Notes: generated by a model from the letters alone, not told the origin. A stretch of 64,000 nucleotides of DNA from Salipaludibacillus sp. CUR1 (GCF_021028955.1 NZ_JAIWPE010000020.1:90401-154400), one strand, 5' to 3'; numbered from the stretch's first letter, positions 52,259 to 60,967 are shown. Program-made: numbers and translations.

Positions 52259-54316
52259 ATGTTAAACCCTCACAAAAAAACAACTCAAAAGCGGCATGTC
52301 TGTCCCCGTAATTGCTACAGCACATGTACCATGATTTCACACGTCAAAAATGGAAAGCTTTATCAGGTGACAGGGGACAAAGAAAATCCTTATACTAACG
52401 GCACACTTTGTGCCAAAGCCTATTCTTATATAAAACGTAATTATCATCCGAAAAGATTGAAATACCCTTATTACCAGGAGGTTAAGGGATCCGGAAATTT
52501 TAAAAGAATTAGCTGGAAAACAGCGATTGAATTAATTGAGAACCGGTTAATTAAAATTGACCAAACCTACCAGTCATTTCTCCCTGTGGCCCTCTATAAA
52601 TATACAGGTAACTTAGGCGTAAAACATTATGCTTCTGAAGAATTCTTCTCAAGCATCGGGCCAACCACCCGGATAGTCGGCTCCCCCTGTTCATCAGCAG
52701 GCTTTGATGCAACGGTTTACGATTTTGGGAGATCTGTTTCTTCCGACCCTGACCAATTAGCTAAAGCAAAAGTGATTGTGATTTGGGGCGGCAATCCAGC
52801 CGCTACCAGTATTCACAGCATTCCACTCATCCAACAAGCTCAGGTCCGCGGCGCTTGTCTAATTGTAATTGATCCTATTTTCACTCAAACAGCAGAAATC
52901 GCGGACATCTATATTCAAATTAAACCCGGTTCTGACGGCGCTCTCGCTAATTTTTTAACTAAGACAGTGATTGAGAAAGGTTTTGCGGATCAGTCATTTA
53001 TTGACCAATACACTATTGGCTTTAAACGTTTCAGCGAGAAATTAGACAAATTGTCCCGAGTGGACGTCTTGCAAGAAACGGGTATGGAGGACAAAGCTTT
53101 GGAAGTCCTAACGGAAAAACTCATGACCTCCGAGCCCGTCTTTCACTGGATTGGTCTTGGTCTGCAACGTCATACAAACGGCGGGCAGATGGTCCGTACG
53201 ATTAACGCGTTAGCTGCTTCAACAGGAATGATAGGGAAAGAAGGAGCAGGTGTCCACTATGCTCACTCGGATACATGGGTATTTAAGAATCAGCAGGCTT
53301 TTTTTAATGAGCACGAAGATAAAAGTAATCGTGTATTGGAGATGACAAAGTGGATTAAAGATGGTCCCACAAGCCTTGAACCGCCGCTTGAGTTCATGTG
53401 GGTCACTTGCCGAAATCCTCTCGTTCAAGATCCCCAGCCGCAGCAGATCCGCAAACACTTTAATGCTATTCCTTTTGTCGTGACCGTGGACCAATTCATG
53501 ACTCCAACGGCAAGGTGGTCAAACCTTATCTTGCCTGCCACCACTCATTTTGAAGAAGAAGATATTGCTGCGAGCTACTGGCATCGAGGACTGGCATTAA
53601 ATGAGAAAGCCATTGAGCCCTATTTCGAAAGCCAATCCGATTTGAGGATTATGCAGCTGATTGCAACTAAAGTGGACGACCGTTTCAGTCACCCCTCCGA
53701 CTTTCCTGTCCATGATTCAAACGAGGACTATTTACGAAAACAATGGACTGAAGCTGCAACTAATGCTTTTGGTATTCCTCGTTTTGACGATGCAAAAGGA
53801 CGCCTGATTTTCCCTGCAGTTTCTAAAATTGCCTGGAGAAACAAGAAGTTCGACACGCCATCCGGGAAATATGAATTTTACTCTGAACGGGCAAAAAATG
53901 ACGGGTATAACCCATTGCCTATTAATCAGGCAACCAACGCAGAAGAGAACTATCCTTTACAGCTATTGACTCCTCACGATCCTTACGCACTAAATTCACA
54001 GTTTCATTTTTTAGGATTAGGAAAAGATGGCGAAGCGTTTATTGCTATTCACGAAAAAACAGCTCTGGATCGCGGGATAGAAGATGGAGACATGGTGAAA
54101 GTTTTTAATGATTATGGCGCTTTCACATTAAAAGCACAAGTCACCTATCGAGTGGCACATGATGTCGTTATGATCTATACAGGCTGGTATCCTAACCAAG
54201 GTGTTAATGTAAATGAGTTAGTTCCTGTTCTCGAAACAGATATGGGGGACAATTGCGCTGGAGCTAAAGGGATTGCCTTCCACGATACATTTGTGGAGGT
54301 GGAGCGGAAATTTTAA
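52259..54316 (+). CDS. Cytosolic molybdopterin oxidoreductase of the DMSO-reductase family
   Basis: This 685-residue catalytic subunit has an N-terminal cluster site at Cys15, 19, 23 and 51 (CPRNCYSTC...CAKAY), the bis-MGD segments VIVIWGGNPAATS and IKPGSDGAL, and a C-terminal MGD-binding domain (LLTPHDPYALNSQ). Cys144/Ser145 in GSPCSSAG are at about the position of the molybdenum ligand, but I cannot decide between them. There is no Tat signal, so it should work in the cytosol, unlike the DmsA protein at 46307. ATG 52259 follows GGAGGA; the upstream TTG overlaps that site. The substrate is unknown. Confidence 0.88.
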   Translation: MLNPHKKTTQKRHVCPRNCYSTCTMISHVKNGKLYQVTGDKENPYTNGTLCAKAYSYIKRNYHPKRLKYPYYQEVKGSGNFKRISWKTAIELIENRLIKIDQTYQSFLPVALYKYTGNLGVKHYASEEFFSSIGPTTRIVGSPCSSAGFDATVYDFGRSVSSDPDQLAKAKVIVIWGGNPAATSIHSIPLIQQAQVRGACLIVIDPIFTQTAEIADIYIQIKPGSDGALANFLTKTVIEKGFADQSFIDQYTIGFKRFSEKLDKLSRVDVLQETGMEDKALEVLTEKLMTSEPVFHWIGLGLQRHTNGGQMVRTINALAASTGMIGKEGAGVHYAHSDTWVFKNQQAFFNEHEDKSNRVLEMTKWIKDGPTSLEPPLEFMWVTCRNPLVQDPQPQQIRKHFNAIPFVVTVDQFMTPTARWSNLILPATTHFEEEDIAASYWHRGLALNEKAIEPYFESQSDLRIMQLIATKVDDRFSHPSDFPVHDSNEDYLRKQWTEAATNAFGIPRFDDAKGRLIFPAVSKIAWRNKKFDTPSGKYEFYSERAKNDGYNPLPINQATNAEENYPLQLLTPHDPYALNSQFHFLGLGKDGEAFIAIHEKTALDRGIEDGDMVKVFNDYGAFTLKAQVTYRVAHDVVMIYTGWYPNQGVNVNELVPVLETDMGDNCAGAKGIAFHDTFVEVERKF

Positions 54317-54395
54317 AAAGTATACAGAGCAGGGGGAGGGGGCCGCAGGTTGGAACAGGAGCGAAAATTAAAGCTCCTGTTCTTTTACTCTTTAA

Positions 54396-54490
54396 TGTCA
54401 CAATCGCGGGCGAATCTGCAACAATCCCAACTCAAACTGCAACAATCGAGGGCCGATCTGTAACAATCCCCGCCCAAAGTGCCCCAATCG
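54396..54490. repeat. 21-bp-period array, core TGCAACAATC (five units)
   Basis: Units start at 54396, 54417, 54438, 54459 and 54480 in exact 21-base steps (variants TGTCACAATC, TGTAACAATC, TGCCCCAATC). It is followed 40 bases later by a TGCATCAAATA array, the same two-family pairing seen near 30.5 kb. Confidence 0.85.
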
Positions 54491-54530
54491 ATTGTTGGTT
54501 TCTTAAGTGGAGGAGCCGGAATCGGGGGAG

Positions 54531-54667
54531 TGCATCAAATAATGATGGAAGTGCATCAAATATTGGAGTGTCTGCATCAAATATCGCCGGAACTGCATCA
54601 AATATTGGAGTGAGTGCATCAAATTTCCCCGCAACTGCATCAAATAATTCACCGAGTGCATCAAATA
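54531..54667. repeat. 21-bp-period array, core TGCATCAAATA (seven units)
   Basis: Cores start at 54531, 54552, 54573, 54594, 54615, 54636 and 54657. Intervening bases again favour GAGTG and GGAAC-type strings. It lies between convergent genes, just before a terminator hairpin. Confidence 0.9.
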
Positions 54668-54701
54668 CCCGACAACTCCTCCGTCAATTATCTCCAATAG
54701 C

Positions 54702-54733
54702 AAAGGCATTCAGGCCACAGCCTGAATGCCTTT
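54702..54733. terminator. Perfect 13-bp hairpin between convergent genes
   Basis: AAAGGCATTCAGG (54702-54714) pairs perfectly with its complement (54721-54733) around CCACAG. The flanking A and T runs are short, but placement between convergent stops supports a bidirectional terminator. Confidence 0.7.
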
Positions 54734-54822
54734 ACACACTTTCATTTTCCGTTCTTCCGATACTTATAAATGTCGCCTCTTACTTAAGACAGCTAGCAAC
54801 TCAATTGCCGCCCTCCATACTT

Positions 54823-55134
54823 CTAAATCCCCTTATACTGAACCTCTAAATCTTTAATAGCCGCCGTAAGGGCGTTTGTGGCTTTTCCGCGGTAATGTTC
54901 CTGAATAACCTGCGTCATTTTTTCCACATCATCTTTCACACTGAACCCTTTTAGTAAATGGCCGATGAATTCGCGGCCATGTTCAGTGGCCAGTGTACAA
55001 GACGCATCGATAATCACTCCGTATTTGCGATCCACTTCTGCTGTCACTGTCAGCGTTTCGAACATGCTTTTAGCTGCCATCCCCTGCGGCAGCCTTGCAT
55101 GACCGGCAATAAAAATCGTATTTATCCCTTCCAC
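54823..55134 (-). CDS. DUF3870-family protein
   Basis: This small soluble protein has 103 residues from GTG 55134 (AGGAG lies 10 bases upstream; GTG 55143 is too close to it). It reads TIFIAGHARLPQGMAAKSMFETLTVTAEVDRKYGVIIDASCTLATEHGREFIGHLLKG, which I recognise as DUF3870. Members commonly sit beside acyl-CoA, mutase or AtuA-type genes in Bacillaceae and Clostridia. Biochemical function is unknown. Here it follows the acyl-CoA dehydrogenase gene after a terminator. Confidence 0.8.
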   Translation of the reverse strand: MEGINTIFIAGHARLPQGMAAKSMFETLTVTAEVDRKYGVIIDASCTLATEHGREFIGHLLKGFSVKDDVEKMTQVIQEHYRGKATNALTAAIKDLEVQYKGI

Positions 55135-55334
55135 ATTCGCCACTCTCCTCTATTTACTCTCCTTTATTTTCATCCAATAATTCACCCTTAACTACTTCAT
55201 CATTTAATTAAAATATCCTCTTTTTAGTGAAGTAATTAGTGCAACCTTAAATGGAAATATATAACATACGATTTCCGAAAAATCTTCAAATAGTCTCCTC
55301 CTCCCCTAAAGATCTTCAAACTCTCATATAAACA

Positions 55335-55370
55335 AGAAAAAACCTGATATGAGATTGATCTCATACCAGG
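55335..55370 (-). terminator. Terminator downstream of the acyl-CoA dehydrogenase gene
   Basis: CCTGATATGAGAT (55343-55355) pairs with ATCTCATACCAGG (55358-55370) with one mismatch. TTTTTTCTTG follows on the minus strand. It is about 220 bases past the stop, beyond a degenerate repeat. Confidence 0.8.
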
Positions 55371-55428
55371 CCATGTTGCAGCTAGTTCTGTACTTTTTTA
55401 GCCGCCCCCTGCTTATAAATCTTTTTTC

Positions 55429-55575
55429 AGTGACCCAGCCTATTAATTTTCCCAGCCAGCTACCTTACTCTGCTTGTCAAATTGGTTTCCACGGCCAATC
55501 GTCCGTCTGACCCAGCTTACTAATTTCCCCCGGCCAGCCGACAGCCTTGTCAATCCAATTTCCTCACCAGGCCGT
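55429..55575. repeat. Degenerate tandem duplication of about 75 bases
   Basis: TGACCCAGCCTATTAATTTT (from 55431) and TGACCCAGCTTACTAATTTC (from about 55507) head two similar segments, each with a CCAGC string, CTTGTCAA and ATTGGTTTCC/CCAATTTCC and ending near a GGCC..TCC string. Stop codons in all frames argue against a gene. It separates the acyl-CoA dehydrogenase stop from its terminator. Confidence 0.5.
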
Positions 55576-55588
55576 CCACCTCAACCCA

Positions 55589-56806
55589 TTAAACCTCCAA
55601 CGAGGCTTCTTCGAATGGCCATTTCGGAAGGCTTTTCGATAAAGGCTTGTCGCTTCGGTAGCCGAGGACATATTCAGCCTGCATGACGGTGTGGATTTCC
55701 CTCGTTCCTTCATAAAGGACAGGGGCTTTGGAATTTCTCAAGTAGCGTTCCACCGGGTACTCATTGGAATAGCCGTAAGCGCCGTGAACCTGAACCGCGT
55801 CATTTGCTGCCTCGTTGGCGAAGTTGCAGGCCTGCCATTTTGCCATCGACGTTTCTCTCGTATTTCTCTTTCCTTCATTTTTCAGGCATCCAGCTTTATA
55901 TACTAGCAGCCTTGACATTTGCAGTCCCGCTTCCATGTTGGCGATCATCTGCTGAACGAGCTGGTGTTTGCCGATTTCCTTCCCGAACGTTTTCCGCTCG
56001 TGGCAGTAGTTCACGCTCGCTTCCAGGCAGGCCATGATCTGGCCGCATGCGCCGGCAGCGACTGTAAAGCGCCCGTTATCAAGAGCAGCCATAGCGATTT
56101 TAAACCCTTCGCCTTCTTCGCCAAGCATATTTTCCGCCGGCACTTTCATATCATCGAAGAACAGCTCGCCGGTATTGCCAGCCCGGATGCCCAACTTGCC
56201 TTTAATGGCTTTGGAAGAGAAGCCCGGCATCTCCCGCTCGACTATAAACGCTGAAATCCCTTTATGCTTTTGGGTCTTGTCGGTATAGGCAAAAACAAGG
56301 AAATAGTCTGCCACATCACAAAGGGAAATCCATGTTTTTGAGCCGTTCAGAATATAATGGTCTCCGTCTTTGACAGCAGTTGTCTGCATGGCAGCCACAT
56401 CAGACCCCGCGCCCGGCTCAGTTAAACCGAAGCCGCCGACTTTTTCACCTTTCGCCTGGGGTACGAGGTACTTTTGCTTTTGCTCCTCATTCCCCCACTG
56501 AAGCACCGTTAAGCTGTTCAGGCCGGTATGGACAGATACGGCTGTTCGGAATGCCGTGTCTCCACGCTCGAGTTCTTCACACACGATCGCGAGCGTATTG
56601 TAATCCATGCCGCTCCCCCCGTATTCTTCAGGGATACACACCCCCATTAAATCAAGTTCCGCCAGTCTTTTCAGCACCTTTGGCTCGAAATGGCTCGCGG
56701 CGTCCCATTCGCCTATATGAGGCATAATCTCTTTATCCACGTAACTCCTCACCATTTTTCTTACCATTTCCTGCTCTTCTGAAAAATTAAAGTTCATCAT
56801 AATCAT
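55589..56806 (-). CDS. Acyl-CoA dehydrogenase
   Basis: This 405-residue flavoenzyme has the signatures GFGLTEPGAGSDVAAMQTTA (FAD/acyl-CoA site), ALDNGRFTVAAGACG and QVHGAYGYSNEYPVERYLRNS. The likely catalytic Glu is in VLYEGTREIHTVM near the C-terminus, the position used by short-chain and glutaryl-CoA-type enzymes. It introduces an alpha-beta double bond into an acyl-CoA and passes electrons to ETF. Three ATGs follow AGGAGGAG; any may be the start. It lies in the same direction as the CoA-transferase, 174 bases downstream, and probably acts on its product. Confidence 0.92.
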   Translation of the reverse strand: MIMMNFNFSEEQEMVRKMVRSYVDKEIMPHIGEWDAASHFEPKVLKRLAELDLMGVCIPEEYGGSGMDYNTLAIVCEELERGDTAFRTAVSVHTGLNSLTVLQWGNEEQKQKYLVPQAKGEKVGGFGLTEPGAGSDVAAMQTTAVKDGDHYILNGSKTWISLCDVADYFLVFAYTDKTQKHKGISAFIVEREMPGFSSKAIKGKLGIRAGNTGELFFDDMKVPAENMLGEEGEGFKIAMAALDNGRFTVAAGACGQIMACLEASVNYCHERKTFGKEIGKHQLVQQMIANMEAGLQMSRLLVYKAGCLKNEGKRNTRETSMAKWQACNFANEAANDAVQVHGAYGYSNEYPVERYLRNSKAPVLYEGTREIHTVMQAEYVLGYRSDKPLSKSLPKWPFEEASLEV

Positions 56807-56980
56807 TCTCCTCCTGAATTATAAGTCTTGTTTTTTTATATGTTATCCGCCGGCTGCTTCCGTGCATGAACATCCGTCCATCCCCACCTTCCGTTTTGGA
56901 AAGGTGGCGAGATCCATTCCCCGGTTAGCTTGCCGGCTCATTTAAACCGTCTGAACGATCCACCCTTTTGCCGCTAAAAA

Positions 56981-58168
56981 TTAAATAATCTTCTCTGCTC
57001 TCATACTTGAAATATCATCTTCAGAATACCCTGCTTCAGTAAGCACCTCTTCCGTATGTTCACCAGCCAGAGGCGGGTGCCGGGTGACTTCTGCCGGGGT
57101 CCGGGATAAACGGACCGGGCTGCCGACAAGATTGACTTTACCTGCCGTCGGATGGGCGACTTCTTTTACAAGATTCCTTGCTTTTACTTGGGGATCCTCA
57201 AACATTTCCTTCACGGTATTAATAGGTCCGGCAGGAATGCCCTGTTCCTGTAACTGGGCGAGCCAGTCATCCGAAGTCCTCGTTTTCATTTTTTCAGAGA
57301 TGAACGTCTCCAGGTCTCTCCTGTTCTCAAGACGATTGGAATTGGTGGTAAATCGTTCATCGTTTTTCAGCTCCGACAGCCCGAGCACATCCAAAAATTT
57401 CTGAAACTGCCCGTCATTTCCGACTGCCACGGCCATCTGGCCGTCTGCGGTCGGGAAGGGCTGGTACGGCACGATATTCGGGTGCTCGTTTCCGAGTCGG
57501 TCAGGCACTTTGCCTGAGACAAGATAGTTGCTTGCCACATTTGCCAGCGCGCTAATCTGCGAATCGAACAGCGAAATATCCACGCTCTGCCCTTTGCCGG
57601 ACCTGTCTCTCTCCATCAGCGCGGCCTGAATCCCGATCGCTGCGTACAAGCCGGAGAAAATGTCAGAGATAGCGACCCCCACCTTCATCGGGCCCGATTC
57701 TTCGCTCCCTGTAATACTCATCAGACCGCTCATAGCCTGGATAACGAAGTCGTAACCGGGGAGGCCATTATAAGGTCCGGTTCTCCCGAAGCCGGTAATG
57801 GAGCAGTGGACAATCTGAGGGTTAATTTCTTTCAGCTGGTCGTAGCCGAGGCCCCATTTATCCATCGTCCCGTTTTTGAAGTTTTCAATAATCACGTCCG
57901 ATTTCTTTATCAGTCTCTTTAATACGTCTTTTCCTTCATCAGTTTTCAGATTCAAGGTTATCGCCCGCTTATTCCTGTTGGCGCATAAATAATACGCGCT
58001 CTCACCTCCTGTGTACGGCGGCCCCCATTGGCGTGTATCATCACTGCCTCCGGGCCCTTCCACTTTGATCACTTCTGCGCCCAGGTCTCCTAAAATCATC
58101 GTGCAGTAAGGTCCTGCCAGCACTCTCGACAAATCGAGGACTCTTATCCCTTCCAATGCTCCGCACAT
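56981..58168 (-). CDS. Class III (CaiB/BaiF) CoA-transferase
   Basis: This 395-residue CoA-transferase reads LEGIRVLDLSRVLAGPYCTMILGDLGAEVIKVE at the N-terminus. The likely catalytic Asp140 is in GLPGYDFVIQAMSGLMSITG, with the conserved NRNKRAITLNLK between. It moves CoA from a donor thioester to a carboxylic acid, activating the growth substrate for the acyl-CoA dehydrogenase. The open frame extends to GTG 58237, but that start has no ribosome site; ATG 58168 with AGGCAGG gives the normal family start. The gene is preceded by a structured leader and terminator. Confidence 0.9.
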   Translation of the reverse strand: MCGALEGIRVLDLSRVLAGPYCTMILGDLGAEVIKVEGPGGSDDTRQWGPPYTGGESAYYLCANRNKRAITLNLKTDEGKDVLKRLIKKSDVIIENFKNGTMDKWGLGYDQLKEINPQIVHCSITGFGRTGPYNGLPGYDFVIQAMSGLMSITGSEESGPMKVGVAISDIFSGLYAAIGIQAALMERDRSGKGQSVDISLFDSQISALANVASNYLVSGKVPDRLGNEHPNIVPYQPFPTADGQMAVAVGNDGQFQKFLDVLGLSELKNDERFTTNSNRLENRRDLETFISEKMKTRTSDDWLAQLQEQGIPAGPINTVKEMFEDPQVKARNLVKEVAHPTAGKVNLVGSPVRLSRTPAEVTRHPPLAGEHTEEVLTEAGYSEDDISSMRAEKII

Positions 58169-58249
58169 GCCAACTACCTGCCTTTCATTTTCTTCTTTTT
58201 TAAAAAAGTTAGTGTAAATTTCTTCTGCACTTTCCACATAAATGTCTAC

Positions 58250-58290
58250 AAAAAAAGCCAGTTATCCCATTGCTAAATGGATAACTGGCT
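58250..58290 (-). terminator. Terminator hairpin in the CoA-transferase leader
   Basis: AGCCAGTTATCC (58256-58267) pairs perfectly with GGATAACTGGCT (58279-58290), with inner CATT/AATG, and six or seven T follow on the minus strand (58250-58255). It ends 82 bases before the CoA-transferase ATG. It may end transcripts from the TRAP genes or act as an attenuator. Each arm also contains ATAACTGG, part of the GntR operator. Confidence 0.85.
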
Positions 58291-58449
58291 TGGATCTACT
58301 AAACTGCTCCGGTCCCCCGGAGTTAAATAGATTCCGCAGTTGTAAATGATTGAACTGTCGAAAAGGTACTGGTGATAACCGCTGATCACGAAAGAGGCTG
58401 TCTTTCTTGGAGCGGTTTATTACTGATAATCTTAATGTACCTTTTCAAC
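58250..58449 (-). ncRNA. Structured leader upstream of the CoA-transferase, candidate attenuator or riboswitch
   Basis: In minus-strand order, GTTGAAAAGGTAC (58449-58437) can pair with GTACCTTTTCGAC (58369-58357) with one G-U. Inside are AACCGCT/AGCGGTT (58417-58411 with 58383-58377) and GAAAGA/TCTTTC (58406-58390). Next come CTCCGG/CCGGAG (58322-58307) and the terminator at 58250-58290. The 200-base layout of aptamer-like fold plus terminator is typical of attenuation. No known riboswitch or T-box sequence was recognised. If transcription starts near 58422, the outermost arm lies in the promoter and would not be in the RNA. Confidence 0.5.
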
Positions 58450-58458
58450 CTTTGTCAA
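58429..58458 (-). promoter_or_regulatory. Promoter of the CoA-transferase leader
   Basis: On the minus strand TTGACA (58458-58453) and TAAGAT (58434-58429) are 18 bases apart, giving a start near 58422. The spacer contains one arm of the long inverted repeat GTTGAAAAGGTAC. Confidence 0.6.
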
Positions 58459-58519
58459 TATAATTTTTGTAATATTTCGATTTTTAAGCGCCTGGCTGCC
58501 TTTCCAAAAAGTGTCTCAA

Positions 58520-59269
58520 TCAGCCGGCAGCCTGTGCTTTCCTAGCAAGCGCCGCTTTTTTCATACTTTTAAACAGGTTATCCCAAGCCATGTGATTCTC
58601 ATATAAATGCTCCGGGTGGAACTGTGTGCCAATCAGCCATGGGTGGTCTTCACCTTCTATCACTTCAGCCACCCGGTCTTTTTCAGAAACGGCTGAAACT
58701 GCCAGTCCCTTTCCAATCCTGCTCATATATTGCCGGTGAAATGAATTCACAGCAGCTTCTTTAGCACCGGTATATTCAGACAGACGGCTGTTTTCATCGA
58801 TCAAGATCTGGTGGACCGCCTCAGACTGTGAAATGCCTTCTATTTCCTGGTGGTGGACGGGCCACGTGGTTTCAGCCATTACCTCCACCTCTCCGCCAAA
58901 AAACTCATTCATCATCTGAGCACCGCGGCAAACACCCAATATTGGAAAAGACTTGTTGATTGAACGTTCAAGCAGACTCATCTCAAATTCATAGCGTTCT
59001 TTACCTGTATCTCTAAGAGAAGGACTGGAAGAGACCGCTTTATCCAGCCGGAGGCGGCCGCCTCCAGTGAGCAGCAGACCATCAAGCCTTTCAACGTATT
59101 CCTCTATAACAGCCCTGTCATGGATGACCGGTAAAATAATTGGATTCATCCCATGATGCAACAGGACGCTGGCATATTTTTTCTCCGTATAATACAGCGG
59201 ATGGCCGGGATAGAGATCATCATGCATGCCCGCATCCGCATGAACGGTCACACCAATCCACAAACTCAT
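58520..59269 (-). CDS. Class I glutamine-amidotransferase-like hydrolase (PuuD-type, peptidase C26)
   Basis: This 249-residue enzyme has the C26 triad: nucleophile Cys114 in PILGVCRGAQMM, then His218 and Glu220 in GTQFHPEH. It also has LLLTGGGRLR early. Relatives hydrolyse gamma-glutamyl-GABA or similar gamma-glutamyl amides in the cytosol. Its ATG overlaps the small membrane-protein gene stop by 4 bases, tying it to the TRAP transporter. The imported compound may therefore be an amide or gamma-glutamyl conjugate, though this is inference. Confidence 0.88.
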   Translation of the reverse strand: MSLWIGVTVHADAGMHDDLYPGHPLYYTEKKYASVLLHHGMNPIILPVIHDRAVIEEYVERLDGLLLTGGGRLRLDKAVSSSPSLRDTGKERYEFEMSLLERSINKSFPILGVCRGAQMMNEFFGGEVEVMAETTWPVHHQEIEGISQSEAVHQILIDENSRLSEYTGAKEAAVNSFHRQYMSRIGKGLAVSAVSEKDRVAEVIEGEDHPWLIGTQFHPEHLYENHMAWDNLFKSMKKAALARKAQAAG

Positions 59270-59577
59270 ACGACTTTTTCTTTCCCACTCTGACTGGTTA
59301 CAACCTCTGTTTTTGTAACCGCTTTCTTTTCATCGCCAATTTTAAGAGTGTGAGTTTTAGAGGCATAAATATAGCCTATTCCAAGAACCACTGCCAAAGA
59401 GGCCAGCTTGATTCCCATCATCATCGCTTCTCCCGCAAACACCGCAAGTGACTGTCCCGCACTGCCTCCGATAATTAAAGAAATAAAGAACAGAACGCCG
59501 GTGACCACTCCGAGCAGCATTGTAATAAACGCGATAAAACCGTAACCTTTTTCCAACCAGGAAATTGCAGTACTCAT
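59266..59577 (-). CDS. Small two-to-three-helix membrane protein of the TRAP operon
   Basis: This 103-residue protein has hydrophobic helices at about 12-36 (YGFIAFITMLLGVVTGVLFFISLII) and about 47-72, and a charged cytosolic tail rich in Lys and Thr. Position between a DctM-like permease and the hydrolase suggests it stands in for the small DctQ subunit, although it is shorter than usual (about 160) and shows no DctQ motif. No DctP substrate-binding protein is encoded in the window. Confidence 0.65.
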   Translation of the reverse strand: MSTAISWLEKGYGFIAFITMLLGVVTGVLFFISLIIGGSAGQSLAVFAGEAMMMGIKLASLAVVLGIGYIYASKTHTLKIGDEKKAVTKTEVVTSQSGKEKVV

Positions 59578-59596
59578 AGGTTTATCCCTCCGTTTG

Positions 59597-60967
59597 TTAT
59601 AGTCCGAAAATCGGCAGCAAGCCTGTCAGCAAAATCATACTTAAAACAATGTGAAGCAATATCCATAAGATAGCCAGTTTGGCTGTCTCTTTAAATCCTG
59701 ATCCTGCGATCCCCATGGCCACAAACATCCCCAGTGCCAGAGGAGGTGTCATTCCTTCCAGTGCCCCTGTCATAGCTGGCAGCAGGAGAGCAAATAATAC
59801 AGGGTCGCCTCCGAGAGCGGCAAATACAGCAATCATCGCTCCACCGAGAATGGCCACCTGTGCGGAACCAGGCAATACCATACCGAGCACCATGAAAAAC
59901 AGCGGCAGGATGAAAATCAGCAGACCGAGACTTAAATCAAGCGATACAAACCAGTCCCTTACGGTCGCTTCCATCTGCATCCCTGCGAAAATCTGCGAGG
60001 TCGCATACGCCATATAAATCGTTAACCCGATAGGCACCACTTTCGTAACCGATCCTTTAAATATCTCCAAAAGCCTGGCAATACGGACTTTCTGTTCAGG
60101 CAGTGCTTTCCTGCCAATCAATAAAGCGTAAGCGCCGGCAAGACCCGGCGTGATCATTAAAATAGATGACGAATAAGCTGCAGCCCCTTCTTCTCCGATT
60201 CTTCCAATGATGAAATCACTAAACTGGGCATCTGAAAACAATGGGATAAAAATAATTAACGGCAGCAATAAAGCTGGCCAGCCAATTTTTAAACTTGGAT
60301 TGAACTTAGGAAGTTCTGCTTTAGGAATCGGCTTAACTTTGTAAACACGGCATAACAGCCACAATGTGAGCCACCGCTGTATGAAGAACCACAGGCCCAC
60401 GCCATACGCGGCAATCATCCACGTACTGAGAGAAATACTTCCCGGCTGGACTTCATTTAAGATCCCGAATGTTAAAATTACAATACCTGAAGGCGGAATA
60501 ATGTTTCCAAGCATACTCGCAGACATCTCTGTACTTGCTGCAAGCGGCGCCGGGTACTTCCCTTTTTTCATAGTCGGGATCGTAAACACGCCTGTTGCCG
60601 CTACATTTCCGGGACCGGTGCCTGACAGCGATGCCATAAACGTACTTCCTAATAACGACACGAACCCTGCCCCGCCTCTGAACCTTCCGACTAAAGACAG
60701 CATGAGATTAATGATTTTTTCAACCACTTTCGTCGCATCAAACAACACTGCCACTACCATAAATGCAAAAATAGCGTAGAATAAACTGCTGGTCGACGGA
60801 AATATCAAAGATTCCCACATCAAATGGTAAGATCCTGAAATGACCACTGTGAAGAAAAATGATACAGTCATCACTTCATACATCGGCCTTTTAAACACAA
60901 CAAACATAATCGCGACAAAGACAACAAGTCCAATCAACATCCATATGGGCCCAGGTACCCCAAACAT
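59597..60967 (-). CDS. TRAP-type (DctM-like) large permease
   Basis: This 456-residue protein has 12 or so helices and DctM features: GSTFMASLSGTGPGNVAATGVFTIPTM, GNIIPPSGIVILTFGIL and GALEGMTPPLALGMFVAMGIAGSG. It would import a carboxylate using a sodium or proton gradient. ATG 60967 follows GGAGG with a 7-base gap; GTG 60970 is less likely. It is the first gene of a three-gene operon divergent from the GntR regulator. The lack of a binding protein is unusual for classical TRAP systems. Confidence 0.88.
   Translation of the reverse strand: MFGVPGPIWMLIGLVVFVAIMFVVFKRPMYEVMTVSFFFTVVISGSYHLMWESLIFPSTSSLFYAIFAFMVVAVLFDATKVVEKIINLMLSLVGRFRGGAGFVSLLGSTFMASLSGTGPGNVAATGVFTIPTMKKGKYPAPLAASTEMSASMLGNIIPPSGIVILTFGILNEVQPGSISLSTWMIAAYGVGLWFFIQRWLTLWLLCRVYKVKPIPKAELPKFNPSLKIGWPALLLPLIIFIPLFSDAQFSDFIIGRIGEEGAAAYSSSILMITPGLAGAYALLIGRKALPEQKVRIARLLEIFKGSVTKVVPIGLTIYMAYATSQIFAGMQMEATVRDWFVSLDLSLGLLIFILPLFFMVLGMVLPGSAQVAILGGAMIAVFAALGGDPVLFALLLPAMTGALEGMTPPLALGMFVAMGIAGSGFKETAKLAILWILLHIVLSMILLTGLLPIFGL

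Noticed and set aside
46307..54316. Selenocysteine in the molybdoenzymes
   Set aside because: Both catalytic subunits are uninterrupted frames with no internal UGA, and DMSO-reductase-type enzymes do not use Sec, so they give no support for or against Sec coding in this genome.
58250..58449. T-box leader for the CoA-transferase gene
   Set aside because: There is no AGGGTGGNACCGCG sequence and no specifier-loop pattern; the gene is not linked to an amino acid or tRNA synthetase.
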